Of a DNA stretch of 64,000 nt, positions 19,384-30,377 are shown one piece after another. The position numbers and the translations under genes are program-made. Source of the DNA: Gilliamella sp. wkB178 (GTDB taxonomy: Bacteria; Pseudomonadota; Gammaproteobacteria; Enterobacterales; Orbaceae); contig NZ_LZGK01000013.1 of assembly GCF_001690705.1 (NCBI RefSeq), positions 124,001 through 188,000 of the forward strand. Reading direction: 5' to 3'. The notes under the pieces were generated by a model, which worked only from the letters and a program-made list of their open reading frames with translations, was not told the DNA's origin and ran no database searches. Each line of letters opens with the position of its first letter. Within the stretch, counting starts at the first letter, position 1.

Positions 19384-21165
19384 ATGAAAGGTCTTATTCC
19401 TCAAGATTTTATTTTAGATTTGATGGCTCGCACTAGTATTTTAGATGTCATCAGTAAACGCGTTAAAATGAAGAAAAAAGGAAATAACTATTTTGGTTGT
19501 TGCCCTTTCCATGATGAAAAAACAGCTTCTTTTTCACTTAATGAAAAAAAACAGATTTATTATTGTTTTGGATGTGGTGCCTCTGGTTCTGTTGTTAATT
19601 TTTTGATGCAATATGAAAGATTGACTTATCCTGAGGCCATTGAAGAATTAGCTAGTATGCAGGGGATTCGCGTTCCTCATATTGCAGATGGTAATAATCA
19701 ATACGATAAAACAAAGCAAATTGAGTCGCGAAATGTTCGTCGTGATCTTTATCAACTAATGGCAAAAGTGACTGAATATTATCAACAGCAGTTATCTTTA
19801 CAAACGTCTAAAGATGCACGGCAATATTTGGAACATCGAGGACTTAATTCTGAAATTATAGATCGTTATAAAATTGGGTTTGCACCTAACTCGAGGCAGT
19901 TAACTTTTCAAAATGTAGTAACAACAAAAGATGAAGCTTTACTCTATGATAAAGCAGGGATGTTAGTTAATAATGGTAGTGGTATTCAATATGACCGCTT
20001 TCGTGGACGAATTATGTTTCCAATTCGTGACCGACAAGGTAATGTGATTGCTTTTGGCGGAAGAACTATCATTAATGATTCAGCTAAATATCTAAACTCA
20101 CCGGAAACATCTATTTTTCATAAAGGGTTTCAGTTATATGGACTTTATGAAGCTCTAGAAGTTAATCGTAATCCAAAACAATTAATGATCGTAGAAGGTT
20201 ATATGGATGTTGTTTCTCTTGCCCAATATGATATTAATTATGCGGTTGCTGCTTTAGGTACAGCAACATCGGAAGAACATATTAAACTTTTATTCAGAGC
20301 AACAGATTCAGTAGTTTTTTGTTACGATGGCGATAATGCTGGGCGTAATGCAGCATGGCGAGCCCTTAATGTATTGTTGCCTTGTTTGATTGATGGTAAA
20401 GGAATTACCTTTGCTTTTTTACCACAAGATGAAGATCCTGATAGTTTGGTACGTAAAATTGGTAAGAAAGGTTTTGAAGATTATTTAAAATCAGCCCCTA
20501 CTTTATCTAAGTTTTTATTTGATGAATTACTGAAACAAGTAGATTTAAAAACATCTGAAGGTAAAGCTAAATTAAGTTCTCTAGCTTTACCATTACTTGA
20601 ACAGGTTAAAGCTAAAGCGTTTAAATTGAATCTATTGCAACAGCTAGGTAGTTATTTAGGGTTACTTGATGTATCTCAATTAGAACAATTGATGTATTCA
20701 AATTATCAAAATGATGATAAAAACTCTTCGGAACAAGTACCTGTTTCACAGATGAAGTTGACTACGATGCGTATTCTAATCGGTTTATTGATTCAATTTC
20801 CCGAACTGGCTAAACAAGTTTCGGATCTTAATACTATTCGTCAAGTTAAACTTGCTGGCATTGAAATTTTTATTGAACTACTTGAATTATGCCAACGTTA
20901 TCCAAATATAAATACTGCACAATTACTAACGGAATGTATTGACAGTCCGTTTTATAAACAATTGAACCGTTTAGCAACTTGGGAGTTTCATTACCAAGAA
21001 GATGAAATAACTTCAATTTTTTGTCATACTTTAAAAGAGTTATATGATAATATACTCGCCCAAAGACAAGATGAGTTAATCGCCAAAGAAAGAGTTTCGG
21101 GTTTAAGTACTGAAGAGAAAAAAGAATTAGCGACGTTAATACTTGTTTTATCAAAAAAAGACTAA
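19384..21165 (+). CDS. dnaG: DNA primase
   Basis: Makes RNA primers at the replication fork. The 593 residues comprise a CHC2 zinc-binding domain (CPFHDEKTASFSLNEKKQ then YCFGCGASG, about 39-66), a catalytic core with TOPRIM motifs LMIVEGYMDVVSL and CYDGDNAGRNAAWRAL, and a helicase-binding C-terminal region. Slightly longer than the 581 of E. coli. No clear ribosome site precedes the ATG (GGTTGATTATTTATC), consistent with the low expression known for primase. Confidence 0.97.
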   Translation: MKGLIPQDFILDLMARTSILDVISKRVKMKKKGNNYFGCCPFHDEKTASFSLNEKKQIYYCFGCGASGSVVNFLMQYERLTYPEAIEELASMQGIRVPHIADGNNQYDKTKQIESRNVRRDLYQLMAKVTEYYQQQLSLQTSKDARQYLEHRGLNSEIIDRYKIGFAPNSRQLTFQNVVTTKDEALLYDKAGMLVNNGSGIQYDRFRGRIMFPIRDRQGNVIAFGGRTIINDSAKYLNSPETSIFHKGFQLYGLYEALEVNRNPKQLMIVEGYMDVVSLAQYDINYAVAALGTATSEEHIKLLFRATDSVVFCYDGDNAGRNAAWRALNVLLPCLIDGKGITFAFLPQDEDPDSLVRKIGKKGFEDYLKSAPTLSKFLFDELLKQVDLKTSEGKAKLSSLALPLLEQVKAKAFKLNLLQQLGSYLGLLDVSQLEQLMYSNYQNDDKNSSEQVPVSQMKLTTMRILIGLLIQFPELAKQVSDLNTIRQVKLAGIEIFIELLELCQRYPNINTAQLLTECIDSPFYKQLNRLATWEFHYQEDEITSIFCHTLKELYDNILAQRQDELIAKERVSGLSTEEKKELATLILVLSKKD

Positions 21166-21249
21166 ATATACAGAGAATGTAGCGTGTATAAAAATGATTT
21201 ATGCTACATATAATATACATGACCTAATAACTAAGTGTGGATACCTTTT

Positions 21250-23091
21250 ATGGAGCAAAATTCTCAATCACAGCTAAAACTCCTAATCATTCGAGGTAAG
21301 GAGTTAGGATACTTGACTTATGCTGATGTCAATGATCATTTGCCTGAAGAGATTATTGATTCAGATCAGATTGAAGATATTATCCAAATGATTAATGATA
21401 TGGGGATTCAAGTACTTGAAGAAGCCCCTGACTCTGATGAGTTATTACTTTCAGATAATGTCCCAGATGAAGAAGCCGTTGAAGCGGCAACTGCATTAGT
21501 GCTATCCAATGTTGAATCAGAAATAGGTAGAACAACCGATCCAGTGCGTATGTATATGCGTGAAATGGGTGCGGTGGAATTACTGACACGTGAAGGCGAA
21601 ATTGATATTGCTAAACGGATAGAAGATGGTATTAATCAGGTACAGACCTCTGTATCAGAATATCCTGAAGCGATTACTTATCTGTTAGAACAGTATAATT
21701 TAATTGAAACGGGTGAAGTTCGCTTATCTGATTTGATTACCGGATTTGTTGACCCAAATGTCGAAGAAGATACTGAAGAACTACCTGAAGATTTAGCAGA
21801 CGATGAAGAAGATATTGATCTTGATGATAGTGATGATGAAAATGAAGATGAAGAAGGTGATTCTTCTGCTGACGATGATGTATCTATAGATCCTGAAGTA
21901 GCAAAAGCTAAATTTGCTGAATTAAAAGATCAACATGACAAAACCTCAGCGGCAATTAAAAAATATGGGCGTGCACATAAAAAAGCGCAACGTGAAATAG
22001 AGAATTTGTCTGAAATTTTTAAACAGTTCCGTTTAGTTGGCAAACAGTTCGATATTCTTGTTAATAATATGAGAAGTATGATGGATCGAGTAAGAGCACA
22101 TGAACGTGTAATTATGAAGATTAGTGTTGAACGATGCAAAATGCCAAAAAAACAGTTTATGACCTATTTTACTGGTAATGAAACCAATATGAATTGGTTT
22201 AAGAAAGCGTTAACGGCTAAAGGTGCATTTGCTGCTAATTTGAAAGAATTTGAAGAACCAATAATGGCGCAAATTAATCTGTTACAGCAAATTGAAACTG
22301 AAACTAGTCTTTCCATTGAGCAAATTAAAGATATTAATAGGCGGATGTCAATTGGTGAAGCTAAAGCACGTCGAGCCAAAAAAGAGATGGTTGAAGCTAA
22401 CTTACGTCTAGTGATCTCTATTGCCAAAAAATATACTAATCGTGGATTACAGTTCTTAGATCTTATTCAAGAAGGTAATATTGGTTTAATGAAAGCTGTG
22501 GATAAATTTGAATACCGCCGGGGTTATAAATTTTCAACCTATGCTACTTGGTGGATTAGACAAGCGATTACTCGATCAATTGCTGACCAAGCAAGAACTA
22601 TTCGTATCCCGGTGCATATGATTGAAACCATTAATAAATTAAATCGTATTTCACGTCAAATGCTACAAGAGATTGGACGAGAACCAACACCTGAAGAATT
22701 ATCAGAGCGCATGCAAATGCCTGAAGATAAAATTCGTAAAGTGTTGAAAATAGCCAAAGAGCCAATATCTATGGAAACCCCTGTGGGAGATGATGAAGAT
22801 TCTCATTTAGGTGATTTTATCGAAGATACTGCATTAGAACAGCCGTTAGATGCAGCTACCTCTGAAAGCTTGCGTAGTGCAACTCGTGATATTTTATCTG
22901 GTTTAACCCCAAGAGAAGCGAAAGTATTACGGATGCGCTTTGGTATAGATATGAATACTGATCATACTCTTGAAGAAGTTGGAAAACAGTTCGATGTAAC
23001 TCGCGAGCGAATTCGTCAGATTGAAGCTAAAGCATTGCGTAAACTACGCCACCCTAGCCGTTCTGATGTGTTACGAAGTTTTTTAGAATAA
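21250..23091 (+). CDS. rpoD: RNA polymerase primary sigma factor (sigma-70)
   Basis: Housekeeping sigma factor. The ATG at 21250 gives [18 protein letters not shown] and exactly 613 residues, the E. coli length; an in-frame GTG at 21235 adds five unaligned residues. Region 1.1 is at the N-terminus, followed by the acidic non-conserved insert (about 175-215, runs of Asp/Glu), region 2 ([55 protein letters not shown]), region 3, and the region 4 helix-turn-helix ([32 protein letters not shown]). A perfect TATAAT sits at 21209-21214 in the gap after dnaG, but without a good -35. Confidence 0.98.
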   Translation: MEQNSQSQLKLLIIRGKELGYLTYADVNDHLPEEIIDSDQIEDIIQMINDMGIQVLEEAPDSDELLLSDNVPDEEAVEAATALVLSNVESEIGRTTDPVRMYMREMGAVELLTREGEIDIAKRIEDGINQVQTSVSEYPEAITYLLEQYNLIETGEVRLSDLITGFVDPNVEEDTEELPEDLADDEEDIDLDDSDDENEDEEGDSSADDDVSIDPEVAKAKFAELKDQHDKTSAAIKKYGRAHKKAQREIENLSEIFKQFRLVGKQFDILVNNMRSMMDRVRAHERVIMKISVERCKMPKKQFMTYFTGNETNMNWFKKALTAKGAFAANLKEFEEPIMAQINLLQQIETETSLSIEQIKDINRRMSIGEAKARRAKKEMVEANLRLVISIAKKYTNRGLQFLDLIQEGNIGLMKAVDKFEYRRGYKFSTYATWWIRQAITRSIADQARTIRIPVHMIETINKLNRISRQMLQEIGREPTPEELSERMQMPEDKIRKVLKIAKEPISMETPVGDDEDSHLGDFIEDTALEQPLDAATSESLRSATRDILSGLTPREAKVLRMRFGIDMNTDHTLEEVGKQFDVTRERIRQIEAKALRKLRHPSRSDVLRSFLE

Positions 23092-23111
23092 TATTTTTTT
23101 CTGTCAATTAC

Positions 23112-23131
23112 ATCGCCACTTAAGTGGCGAT
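23112..23131 (+). terminator. Terminator after rpoD
   Basis: A perfect 20-base palindrome, halves ATCGCCACTT and AAGTGGCGAT, followed by TTCCTTAA, 20 bp after the rpoD stop. Confidence 0.65.
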
Positions 23132-23157
23132 TTCCTTAACTAACTACACTCACCATC

Positions 23158-24129
23158 ATGAATATATTGCAACGTTTTAAAATTGATCCATTTCTGTTAA
23201 TTTTAATTAGTGTTGTCATTACAGCAAGTTTCTTCCCTTGTAAAGGGCAAACTAAAGTAGTTTTTGAGTACTTAACTACTTTTGCCATTGGTTTATTATT
23301 TTTCATGCATGGAGCTAAACTTTCATTACAGGCTATTATAATTGGTATAAAAAATTGGCGACTACATTTAGTAATACTTATCACTACTTTTGTTATATTC
23401 CCAATTTTAGGAATGGCTATGCGAGTTTTAGTGCCAACTTTTTTATCCCAAAATCTATACTTAGGGTTTATCTATCTATGTGTTTTACCAGCAACAGTGC
23501 AATCAGCAATAGCATTTACGTCGATTGCTAAAGGGAATGTTGCGGCTGCTATTTGTAGCGCATCAGCATCAACTTTATTAGGTGTTTTTATAACCCCACT
23601 TTTGGTTGGACTCTTAATGCATACACAAGCTGAAAGTTCTATGAATATGCTTGATGCAATCACTTCTATTATGCTGAAGTTGATGTTACCTTTTATTATT
23701 GGTCATCTATCAAGACGTTTTATTGGTAAATGGGTAGATAAATATAAAAGTATAATTTCAAAAACTGACCGTATGTCAATTTTATTAGTAGTATATGTAG
23801 CCTTTAGTGATGCAGTAGCCAATGGTATTTGGACACAAATTAGCTTTCTCTCTCTTTTAGAAATTATTTTGTTTTCAATTTTGTTATTAACTGTGGTATT
23901 AGTTATCACAACATATGGTTCAAGAATACTTGGCTTTAATAAAGAAGATGAAATCACAATAGTTTTTTGTGGCTCTAAAAAAAGCCTAGCTAGTGGTATT
24001 CCTATGGCAAGTGTGATCTTTCCCATGTCTATTATGGGAATCATGATTTTACCTTTGATGATTTTCCATCAAATTCAATTAATGATTTGTGCTGTATTAG
24101 CATCTCATTATGCCAAACGAAAAATGTAA
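23158..24129 (+). CDS. Bile acid:sodium symporter family protein, YfeH-like
   Basis: A 323-residue inner-membrane protein with about nine or ten hydrophobic segments, of the SBF/YfeH transporter family. Family-like stretches are TTFAIGLLFFMHGAKLS, the LPATVQSAIAFTSIAKGN crossover motif, and VFCGSKKSLASGIPMA near 280. E. coli YfeH has the same organisation; its physiological substrate is not established, and calling it a bile acid carrier would go beyond the evidence. It starts 27 bp after the rpoD terminator and is followed closely by pitA. Confidence 0.85.
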   Translation: MNILQRFKIDPFLLILISVVITASFFPCKGQTKVVFEYLTTFAIGLLFFMHGAKLSLQAIIIGIKNWRLHLVILITTFVIFPILGMAMRVLVPTFLSQNLYLGFIYLCVLPATVQSAIAFTSIAKGNVAAAICSASASTLLGVFITPLLVGLLMHTQAESSMNMLDAITSIMLKLMLPFIIGHLSRRFIGKWVDKYKSIISKTDRMSILLVVYVAFSDAVANGIWTQISFLSLLEIILFSILLLTVVLVITTYGSRILGFNKEDEITIVFCGSKKSLASGIPMASVIFPMSIMGIMILPLMIFHQIQLMICAVLASHYAKRKM

Positions 24130-24168
24130 AAAATTGTTTTGCTCATTATTCTATTCTCAAGGATAATA

Positions 24169-25713
24169 ATGGCGCTATTAACAACAGAAAGATATATTAT
24201 GTTTCATCTATTTGCTGATTTAGAATTTTCGACTATTGTATTATTAATTCTTGCTCTGCTTTTTGTGCTGTTTTATGAAGCGATTAATGGTTTTCATGAT
24301 ACCGCTAATGCAGTGGCAACAGTTATTTATACTAGAGCATTAAAGGAACAGCTTGCCGTTTTCATGGCAGGGGTGTTTAATTTTTTAGGGGTATTGCTTG
24401 GTGGGCTTAGTGTTGCTTATGCGATTGTTCATCTTTTACCAACCGATCTTTTGCTTAATGTTAGTTCAATGCATGGATTAGCAATGGTTTTTTCAATCTT
24501 ACTAGCAGCTATTATTTGGAATTTAGGAACTTGGTATCTAGGAATCCCTGCGTCTAGTTCCCATACCTTGATCGGCTCAATTATTGGTGTCGCTTTAGCT
24601 AATGCTTTTATTATGGATACATCAATCATTGATGCTCTTAATATCTCTAAAATGTTGCAGATTTTTTTGTCATTAATTATTTCTCCTATTGTGGGATTGG
24701 TAATAGCTGGTCTGATGATTTTTTTGTTACGAAAATATTGGACCCGCAAAGGTCAAAGTAAAAAAAGTAGTAAGAAACGAGAACGTATTTTTATGACTCC
24801 AGAGCAGCGAGAAAAATTATACGGTAAGAAAAAGCCTCCTTTTTGGATACGTATAATGTTAATTATTTCCGCGGCAGGTGTTAGTTTTTCACATGGAGCT
24901 AATGATGGACAAAAAGGCATCGGCTTGTTAATGCTAGTCTTAATGGGTATTGCACCTGCTGGTTTTATTGTGAATATGAGTGCATCAACTTATGAAATTA
25001 CTAATACTCGTAATGCTATTCATAACATTGAAGAGTATTTTATTAACCATAATGATGAACTTAATACCGTTATTGGTAAACAATCAGCTATTGATACTAC
25101 AACCCCTATTGGTGATTTAAATAAATATCATTGTGATTATTCGCGTTCTTTTATTACGTTAGGTATAGCTAATGCCTTATTTAATAAAATCAGCGATTAT
25201 GAAACATTAACTGTAGAACAGCGTTCACAAACAAGGCGTATTTTGCTTTGTCTATCTGATACTGTTACTCATGTAGCTAAACAACCAAATGTAACATCAC
25301 AAGATAGACAATATTTAAAATCACTTAACAACGATCTTCTTAAAACAGTTGAGTATGCTCCAATTTGGATTATTATTGCTGTAGCTTCAGCCTTAGCTGT
25401 TGGCACAATGATAGGATGGCGCCGTGTAGCCATTACTATTGGTGAAAAAATTGGTAAGAAAGGCATGACTTATGCGCAAGGTGTTTCTGCTCAAATTACC
25501 ACTGCTTTATCAATTGGTATTGCAAGTTTTACTGGAATGCCTGTATCAACCACTCAAGTACTTTCCTCATCGGTTGCCGGAACAATGATTGTCGATGGTG
25601 GAGGTGTGCAAAGTAAGACCATAAAAAATATTGCGTTGACATGGATTTTAACCCTACCAATTTCAATTTTGTTATCAGCATCACTTTTTTGGCTTGCTCA
25701 AAAACTAATTTAG
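24169..25713 (+). CDS. pitA: Low-affinity inorganic phosphate transporter Pit
   Basis: Proton-coupled inner-membrane carrier of metal-phosphate complexes. Both copies of the Pit repeat are present: [24 protein letters not shown] near the N-terminus and [16 protein letters not shown] in the second half. The pore-lining [12 protein letters not shown] and [17 protein letters not shown] are conserved. Start at 24169 was chosen for its AAGGA ribosome site (514 residues); an ATG at 24199 gives [10 protein letters not shown], which aligns with the E. coli start, so either may be used. uspA follows after 65 bp; uspB, which lies between pitA and uspA in E. coli, is missing. Confidence 0.96.
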   Translation: MALLTTERYIMFHLFADLEFSTIVLLILALLFVLFYEAINGFHDTANAVATVIYTRALKEQLAVFMAGVFNFLGVLLGGLSVAYAIVHLLPTDLLLNVSSMHGLAMVFSILLAAIIWNLGTWYLGIPASSSHTLIGSIIGVALANAFIMDTSIIDALNISKMLQIFLSLIISPIVGLVIAGLMIFLLRKYWTRKGQSKKSSKKRERIFMTPEQREKLYGKKKPPFWIRIMLIISAAGVSFSHGANDGQKGIGLLMLVLMGIAPAGFIVNMSASTYEITNTRNAIHNIEEYFINHNDELNTVIGKQSAIDTTTPIGDLNKYHCDYSRSFITLGIANALFNKISDYETLTVEQRSQTRRILLCLSDTVTHVAKQPNVTSQDRQYLKSLNNDLLKTVEYAPIWIIIAVASALAVGTMIGWRRVAITIGEKIGKKGMTYAQGVSAQITTALSIGIASFTGMPVSTTQVLSSSVAGTMIVDGGGVQSKTIKNIALTWILTLPISILLSASLFWLAQKLI

Positions 25714-25778
25714 TAGTAAAAATAGGATATTAATTTTAAACTTAACCAGGGCGTCAAAAGAGGAAGGAGTAAAGTATC

Positions 25779-26231
25779 ATGGCTTATAAACATATATTAG
25801 TCGCAGTTGATTTATCACCTGAAAGTGGAGTTCTTGTCGAAAAAGCTGTTTCTATGGCAAGACCTTATAATGCTCAAATATCATTAATTCACGTCGGTAT
25901 TAATTATTCTGATCTGTATACTGGTTTGGTAGATATTAATATGAATGATATGAAAGATAGGATTACCGAAGATGCGCATATAGCATTAAACAAACTTGCT
26001 GATGATGCTGGTTATCCTATTGCTCATACTCTTTCTGGGAATGGTGAATTTGGTCAAGTTTTAATTGAAGCTATTCACGAATATGGTGCCGATTTAGTTG
26101 TTTGTGGTCATCATCAGGATTTTTGGAGTAAGTTAATGTCTTCAGCTCGTCAACTGATTAATAATACACATATTGATACGTTAATTGTTCCACTCAAAGA
26201 TGAAGAACCGGTTGAAGAAGCTGCGAAGTGA
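25779..26231 (+). CDS. uspA: Universal stress protein A
   Basis: A 150-residue cytoplasmic Usp-fold protein induced by growth arrest and stress in enterobacteria. It starts [23 protein letters not shown] and keeps the [24 protein letters not shown] segment, which in UspA replaces the ATP-binding loop of other Usp families. The C-terminus carries a few extra acidic residues (EEPVEEAAK). Very strong ribosome site AGGAAGGAG. It is immediately downstream of pitA and has its own terminator. Confidence 0.95.
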   Translation: MAYKHILVAVDLSPESGVLVEKAVSMARPYNAQISLIHVGINYSDLYTGLVDINMNDMKDRITEDAHIALNKLADDAGYPIAHTLSGNGEFGQVLIEAIHEYGADLVVCGHHQDFWSKLMSSARQLINNTHIDTLIVPLKDEEPVEEAAK

Positions 26232-26244
26232 AATTTTAATAATC

Positions 26245-26265
26245 AACCCGCTTAATTAGCGGGTT
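26245..26265 (+). terminator. Terminator after uspA
   Basis: AACCCGCT (26245-26252), loop TAATT, AGCGGGTT (26258-26265) followed by a run of T's. Confidence 0.9.
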
Positions 26266-26334
26266 TTTTTATATTATTCAAAATAATTTTAAAAATTTTT
26301 TCCAAATGACAATTTATAATATAAGGGGTTTATT

Positions 26335-27090
26335 ATGAATATCGCTTTTGTAACAGGCGCTTCATCTGGGTTTGGTCAGGCTATCTGTCGTAAACTCATT
26401 GCAGATGGTTATAAAGTTGTGGGTGTGGCTCGACGTGTAGATAAATTACAAAAATTAGCTGAAGAACTTGGTAATAACTTTTTCTCAATGCAATTAGATG
26501 TAACCAAAAAAGATGCGGTCGAATCTATCTTATTACAGTTGCCTAAAGATTTTCAACCAATTGATATTTTAGTGAATAATGCAGGATTAGCTCTTGGTTT
26601 AGAGCCAGCTTATCAGGCGGATTATAATGATTGGTTAACTATGATAGACACGAATATTATTGGCCTAGTACATTTAACTCGTCAAATTTTACCAGGAATG
26701 GTAGAACGAAATTTTGGTTATATTATCAACCTAGGTTCTACTGCTGGAACGTATGCTTATAAAGGTGGTAATGTTTATGGCGCCTCTAAAGCATTTGTTA
26801 AACAGTTTAGTGCTAATTTGCGTACTGATTTACTTGGAAAAAAAATAAGAGTAACTAATATTGAACCAGGTTTATGTGGTGGTACTGAATTTTCGAATAT
26901 TCGCTTTCATGGTAATGATGAAAAAGCTGCAGATGTATATAAAGGGGTAGAGTATATAACTCCTGAAGATATTGCTAATACTATTTCATGGTTGGTAAAT
27001 ACACCTACTCATTTCAATGTTAACTCATTGGAAATTATGCCCGTAGCTCAAGCTTCAGCAGGATTAGCAGTTTATAAAGAAATTGATTAA
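26335..27090 (+). CDS. ydfG: NADP-dependent 3-hydroxy acid dehydrogenase YdfG
   Basis: Short-chain dehydrogenase that in E. coli oxidises serine, L-allo-threonine and 3-hydroxy acids and reduces malonic semialdehyde. The 251 residues show the cofactor motif TGASSGFG (8-15), an NADP-type basic pair (ARRVDKL), NNAGLALG, and the catalytic Ser-Tyr-Lys (GSTAG..., VYGASKAF). The segment PGLCGGTEFSNIRFHG is close to E. coli YdfG and separates it from other SDRs. Single gene with an AAGGGG ribosome site. Confidence 0.93.
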   Translation: MNIAFVTGASSGFGQAICRKLIADGYKVVGVARRVDKLQKLAEELGNNFFSMQLDVTKKDAVESILLQLPKDFQPIDILVNNAGLALGLEPAYQADYNDWLTMIDTNIIGLVHLTRQILPGMVERNFGYIINLGSTAGTYAYKGGNVYGASKAFVKQFSANLRTDLLGKKIRVTNIEPGLCGGTEFSNIRFHGNDEKAADVYKGVEYITPEDIANTISWLVNTPTHFNVNSLEIMPVAQASAGLAVYKEID

Positions 27091-27241
27091 GAAATTAAAC
27101 AATTATACATATATTGATTAGTTATATTGAGATAAATTTGTTGAGTTTAAAAAATTAGGAAAGTTAATTAAAAATACACTTGCACTTATACTGATGGATT
27201 GTTATCCTTCTCTTTTGTGATTTCAATTGAGGTTTATTGCA

Positions 27242-27571
27242 ATGACATTTTCTGAGGTAACCAAAACCTTTGGGGCCAGTTTGCCGGGTACCGATAGTTA
27301 TGTGAAATTGCGCAAAGCGATGCGTACATTGATACAAAATGATCCGAAAAATGCAGCAGTGTATTTTTTGATCTTTGGCTTCGCTCGTACCTATGTCATG
27401 TTATATGAAGATCAGGAAATATCACCTCAGTTTGCCGAAGATAACCAAAAATTAATGTTATCTTATCTCAATGTTCTTGATGAAGCATTAAAAAAACAAG
27501 ATGCGGAAAGTATCTATCAAGCATTGAATAAAGTAGTCAATGAATACGAAAATAGTAAAAAAGTTTTTTAA
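27242..27571 (+). CDS. Small protein of unknown function
   Basis: A 109-residue protein beginning MTFSEVTKTFGASLPGTDS; ATG at 27242 preferred over a TTG at 27227, with GAGG as ribosome site. It is predicted mostly helical, with a hydrophobic stretch AAVYFLIFGFARTYVMLY (about 41-58) then polar helices rich in Lys, Glu and Gln. There is no signal peptide or cysteine. I do not recognise a family. Good codon bias, a ribosome site and a dedicated terminator make it a real gene. It stands alone between ydfG and the thr leader. Confidence 0.75.
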   Translation: MTFSEVTKTFGASLPGTDSYVKLRKAMRTLIQNDPKNAAVYFLIFGFARTYVMLYEDQEISPQFAEDNQKLMLSYLNVLDEALKKQDAESIYQALNKVVNEYENSKKVF

Positions 27572-27575
27572 ATTG

Positions 27576-27601
27576 CAGCCTAACATGAAAATGTTGGGCT
27601 G
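27576..27601 (+). terminator. Terminator after the small unknown gene
   Basis: CAGCCTAACAT (27576-27586), loop GAAA, ATGTTGGGCTG (27591-27601) with one G-U pair, then TTTTGTTT. Confidence 0.85.
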
Positions 27602-27639
27602 TTTTGTTTAGAAGTGTATAAGTAAATTTAGGAACAATG

Positions 27640-27711
27640 ATGAAATTAATTATGTTTATTATGGGCATTATTATTACCACTGGCACTATTATTCAATGTA
27701 GGGCGGGTTGA
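27640..27711 (+). CDS. thrL: thr operon leader peptide
   Basis: A 23-codon ORF directly ahead of an attenuator and thrABC. Counting from the second of two adjacent ATGs (27637 and 27640; the second has AGGA at the right distance), it has seven isoleucine codons, all ATT, and three threonine codons (ACC, ACT, ACT), with the block GIIITTGTII in the middle. These are the two amino acids whose charged tRNAs control this operon. The peptide ends CRAG before TGA. It differs from the E. coli leader, which is dominated by Thr. Bases 27702-27709 near the stop (GGCGGGTT) can pair with the first terminator arm. A weak promoter (TTGGGC, 17 bp, TATAAG at 27594-27622) overlaps the previous terminator. Confidence 0.88.
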   Translation: MKLIMFIMGIIITTGTIIQCRAG

Positions 27712-27727
27712 TATTTTCCTAAAATAT

Positions 27728-27757
27728 AAAAAACCCGCCACCAAAGGCGGGTTTTTT
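27728..27757 (+). terminator. thr attenuator
   Basis: AAAAAACCCGCC (27728-27739), loop ACCAAA, GGCGGGTTTTTT (27746-27757): a strong intrinsic terminator 16 bp after the leader peptide stop and 163 bp before thrA. The leader segment 27702-27709 is identical to the second arm and can pair instead with AACCCGCC, forming an antiterminator when ribosomes stall at the Ile/Thr codons. Confidence 0.9.
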
Positions 27758-27920
27758 ATTTGAAATATATATGTTTAAAAAATAACAATTAGTAACAGAG
27801 ATTAATATCTTATAAAGATTAAAAGCATATAATTTCTAATTTGATAATTATTGATAATGTTTGGGTGAAAGTCACTAAAAGACTAATGGCATAAATTAAG
27901 ATAATAACAAAAGGTGTGAT

Positions 27921-30377
27921 ATGAAAGTTTTAAAATTTGGAGGAACATCTGTTGCCAACGCAGAACGTTTTTTGCGTGTTGCAGAGATTATTGAAAATAA
28001 TGCTAAACAAGAGCAAACGGCTGCTGTTTTATCTGCTCCAGCAAAAATTACCAACCATTTAGTTGCCATGGTCGAAAAAACTGTTGCTGGGCAAGATATT
28101 CAGAGCAATATTTATGATGCTGAAAAAATATTTGCAGATTTGTTAGAAGGCATTTACAAAGCACAACCAAATTTTGCTTACGATCAGATGAAGCGTTTTG
28201 CTTTAAAAGAATTAAATCATGTCAAAAAATTACTTGAAGGAATTCGATTGTTAGGACAATGCCCTGATGGTATTAATGCATCGATTATTTGTCGTGGAGA
28301 AAAATTAAATATCGCTATTATGAATGAATTACTAATAGCTAGAAAACATACTGTTACTGTAATAAACCCTGTAGCAATGTTACTAGCTCAAGGTGATTAT
28401 TTAGAATCGACAGTAGATATTGCTGAATCAACGAATCGTATTGATGAAATGCATATTCCATCAGAAGATATTATATTAATGCCTGGTTTTACGGCAGGTA
28501 ATGAAAAAGGTGAACTTGTAGTGTTAGGTCGGAATGGGTCTGACTATTCCGCTTCAGTTTTAGCTGCTTGTCTTCGTGCTAATTGTTGTGAAATATGGAC
28601 TGATGTTGATGGAGTATATACATGTGATCCACGTATTGTACCGGATGCTAAATTGCTTAAAACTATGTCATATCAAGAAGCTATGGAACTTTCTTATTTT
28701 GGCGCCAAAGTTCTTCACCCACGCACTATTTTACCTATTGCACAATTCCAAATCCCTTGCTTAATCAAAAATACTAATAACCCAGATGCGCCGGGAACAT
28801 TAATTGGAGCCAATGTTATTGATTCAACCACTCCAGTAAAAGGGATAACTAATTTGAATAATATGGCCATGATTAATGTGTCGGGACCTGGTTTGAAAGG
28901 CATGGTGGGGATGTCGGCACGCGTTTTTTCTGCCATGTCTTATGCTGGTATTTCTGTAGTACTTATCACTCAATCATCATCTGAATACAGTATAAGTTTC
29001 TGTGTACCACAAACAGAGCTTTATAGTGCGGAAGAGGCATTAAGTGATGAATTTTATTTAGAATTAAAAGATGGATTACTTGAACCAATTGAAGTTATTG
29101 AAAAACTAGCAATTATTTCTGTGGTTGGTGATGGCATGCGAACTTTACGTGGTTTGTCGGCTAATTTTTTTACCGCGCTTGCCAGAGCAAATATTAATAT
29201 TGTTGCTATTGCCCAAGGTTCGTCAGAACGTTCCATCTCTGTAGTAGTTGATAATGATGTTGCGGTAATGGGAGTTCGTGTCGCTCACCAAATGCTATTT
29301 GGAACAGATAAAATGTTAGATGTTTTTGTTATTGGTGTCGGTGGTGTGGGTGGTGCACTTATTGACCAAATAGAACGTCAACAAAAATGGCTTAAGAACA
29401 AACAGATTGATTTACATGTTTGTGGTTTATTTAACTCTAAACACAGTGTTATCAATCGAGATGGTATTAATTTATCTCATTGGCGTGAACAAATTAAACA
29501 AAGTGAAACGCCCTACTCATTAGATGCTATTATTGAGTTTGCTAAAAATAATCGTCTGCTTAATCCAATCCTAGTCGATTGTACATCAAGTGGTGAAGTT
29601 TCTGCTAAGTATGCTGATTTTTTAGCTAATGGATTTCATGTAGTTACACCGAATAAGAAAGCTAATACCAGTTCTATGGCATATTATGTACGTTTGCGTC
29701 AAGAAGCAGCAAAAAGTAAGCGTAAATTCCAGTACGATACCAATGTTGGAGCTGGTTTACCCGTTATCGAAAATCTGCAAAATTTACTTAATGCTGGCGA
29801 TGAACTTATTAAGTTTTCTGGAATTTTATCAGGATCACTGTCTTTTATTTTTGGTAAACTCGATGAAGGTATGTCATTATCAGAAGCCACAAAACTCGCA
29901 AAAGAAAAAGGTTTTACTGAACCAGATCCCCGGGATGATTTATCGGGAACTGATGTTGCTAGAAAACTTTTAATTTTAGCTCGTGAAGCTGGATTACAAT
30001 TAGAACTTGATCAAATAAAAGTAGAGTCAGTTTTACCAACACAATATTCACAAGGTAGTGTTGAGGAATTTATGGCTAAATTGCCAGAATTAGATAGTGT
30101 TTTTAAAGAAAAATCGGAACAAGCTGCAAAATCAGGAAAAGTGTTACGTTATGTAGGCAGTATTGAAAATAACCAATGTAGTGTAAGAATTGAAATGGTT
30201 GACAGTGAAAATCCTCTTTATAAAGTTAAGAATGGTGAAAATGCTTTAGCTTTTTATACACGTTATTATCAACCGATTCCTTTGGTTTTACGAGGCTATG
30301 GTGCTGGAAATGAAGTGACAGCAGCTGGTGTTTTTGCTGACATTTTACGTACTACATCTGGTAAGATTGGGGGTTAA
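27921..30377 (+). CDS. thrA: Bifunctional aspartokinase I / homoserine dehydrogenase I
   Basis: Catalyses the first and third steps of threonine synthesis from aspartate. The 818 residues hold an aspartokinase domain ([13 protein letters not shown] at 4-16; [22 protein letters not shown]), two ACT regulatory repeats (about 310-460, with [17 protein letters not shown] and [13 protein letters not shown]), and a homoserine dehydrogenase domain from about 465 ([62 protein letters not shown]). Length is close to the 820 of E. coli ThrA. Controlled by the leader and attenuator upstream. The stop is directly followed by the thrB ATG. Confidence 0.98.
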   Translation: MKVLKFGGTSVANAERFLRVAEIIENNAKQEQTAAVLSAPAKITNHLVAMVEKTVAGQDIQSNIYDAEKIFADLLEGIYKAQPNFAYDQMKRFALKELNHVKKLLEGIRLLGQCPDGINASIICRGEKLNIAIMNELLIARKHTVTVINPVAMLLAQGDYLESTVDIAESTNRIDEMHIPSEDIILMPGFTAGNEKGELVVLGRNGSDYSASVLAACLRANCCEIWTDVDGVYTCDPRIVPDAKLLKTMSYQEAMELSYFGAKVLHPRTILPIAQFQIPCLIKNTNNPDAPGTLIGANVIDSTTPVKGITNLNNMAMINVSGPGLKGMVGMSARVFSAMSYAGISVVLITQSSSEYSISFCVPQTELYSAEEALSDEFYLELKDGLLEPIEVIEKLAIISVVGDGMRTLRGLSANFFTALARANINIVAIAQGSSERSISVVVDNDVAVMGVRVAHQMLFGTDKMLDVFVIGVGGVGGALIDQIERQQKWLKNKQIDLHVCGLFNSKHSVINRDGINLSHWREQIKQSETPYSLDAIIEFAKNNRLLNPILVDCTSSGEVSAKYADFLANGFHVVTPNKKANTSSMAYYVRLRQEAAKSKRKFQYDTNVGAGLPVIENLQNLLNAGDELIKFSGILSGSLSFIFGKLDEGMSLSEATKLAKEKGFTEPDPRDDLSGTDVARKLLILAREAGLQLELDQIKVESVLPTQYSQGSVEEFMAKLPELDSVFKEKSEQAAKSGKVLRYVGSIENNQCSVRIEMVDSENPLYKVKNGENALAFYTRYYQPIPLVLRGYGAGNEVTAAGVFADILRTTSGKIGG

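Noticed and set aside
23703-24044. 113-residue minus-strand ORF
   Set aside because: Shadow of the yfeH-like transporter gene; no independent support.
24429-24749. 106-residue minus-strand ORF
   Set aside because: Shadow of pitA.
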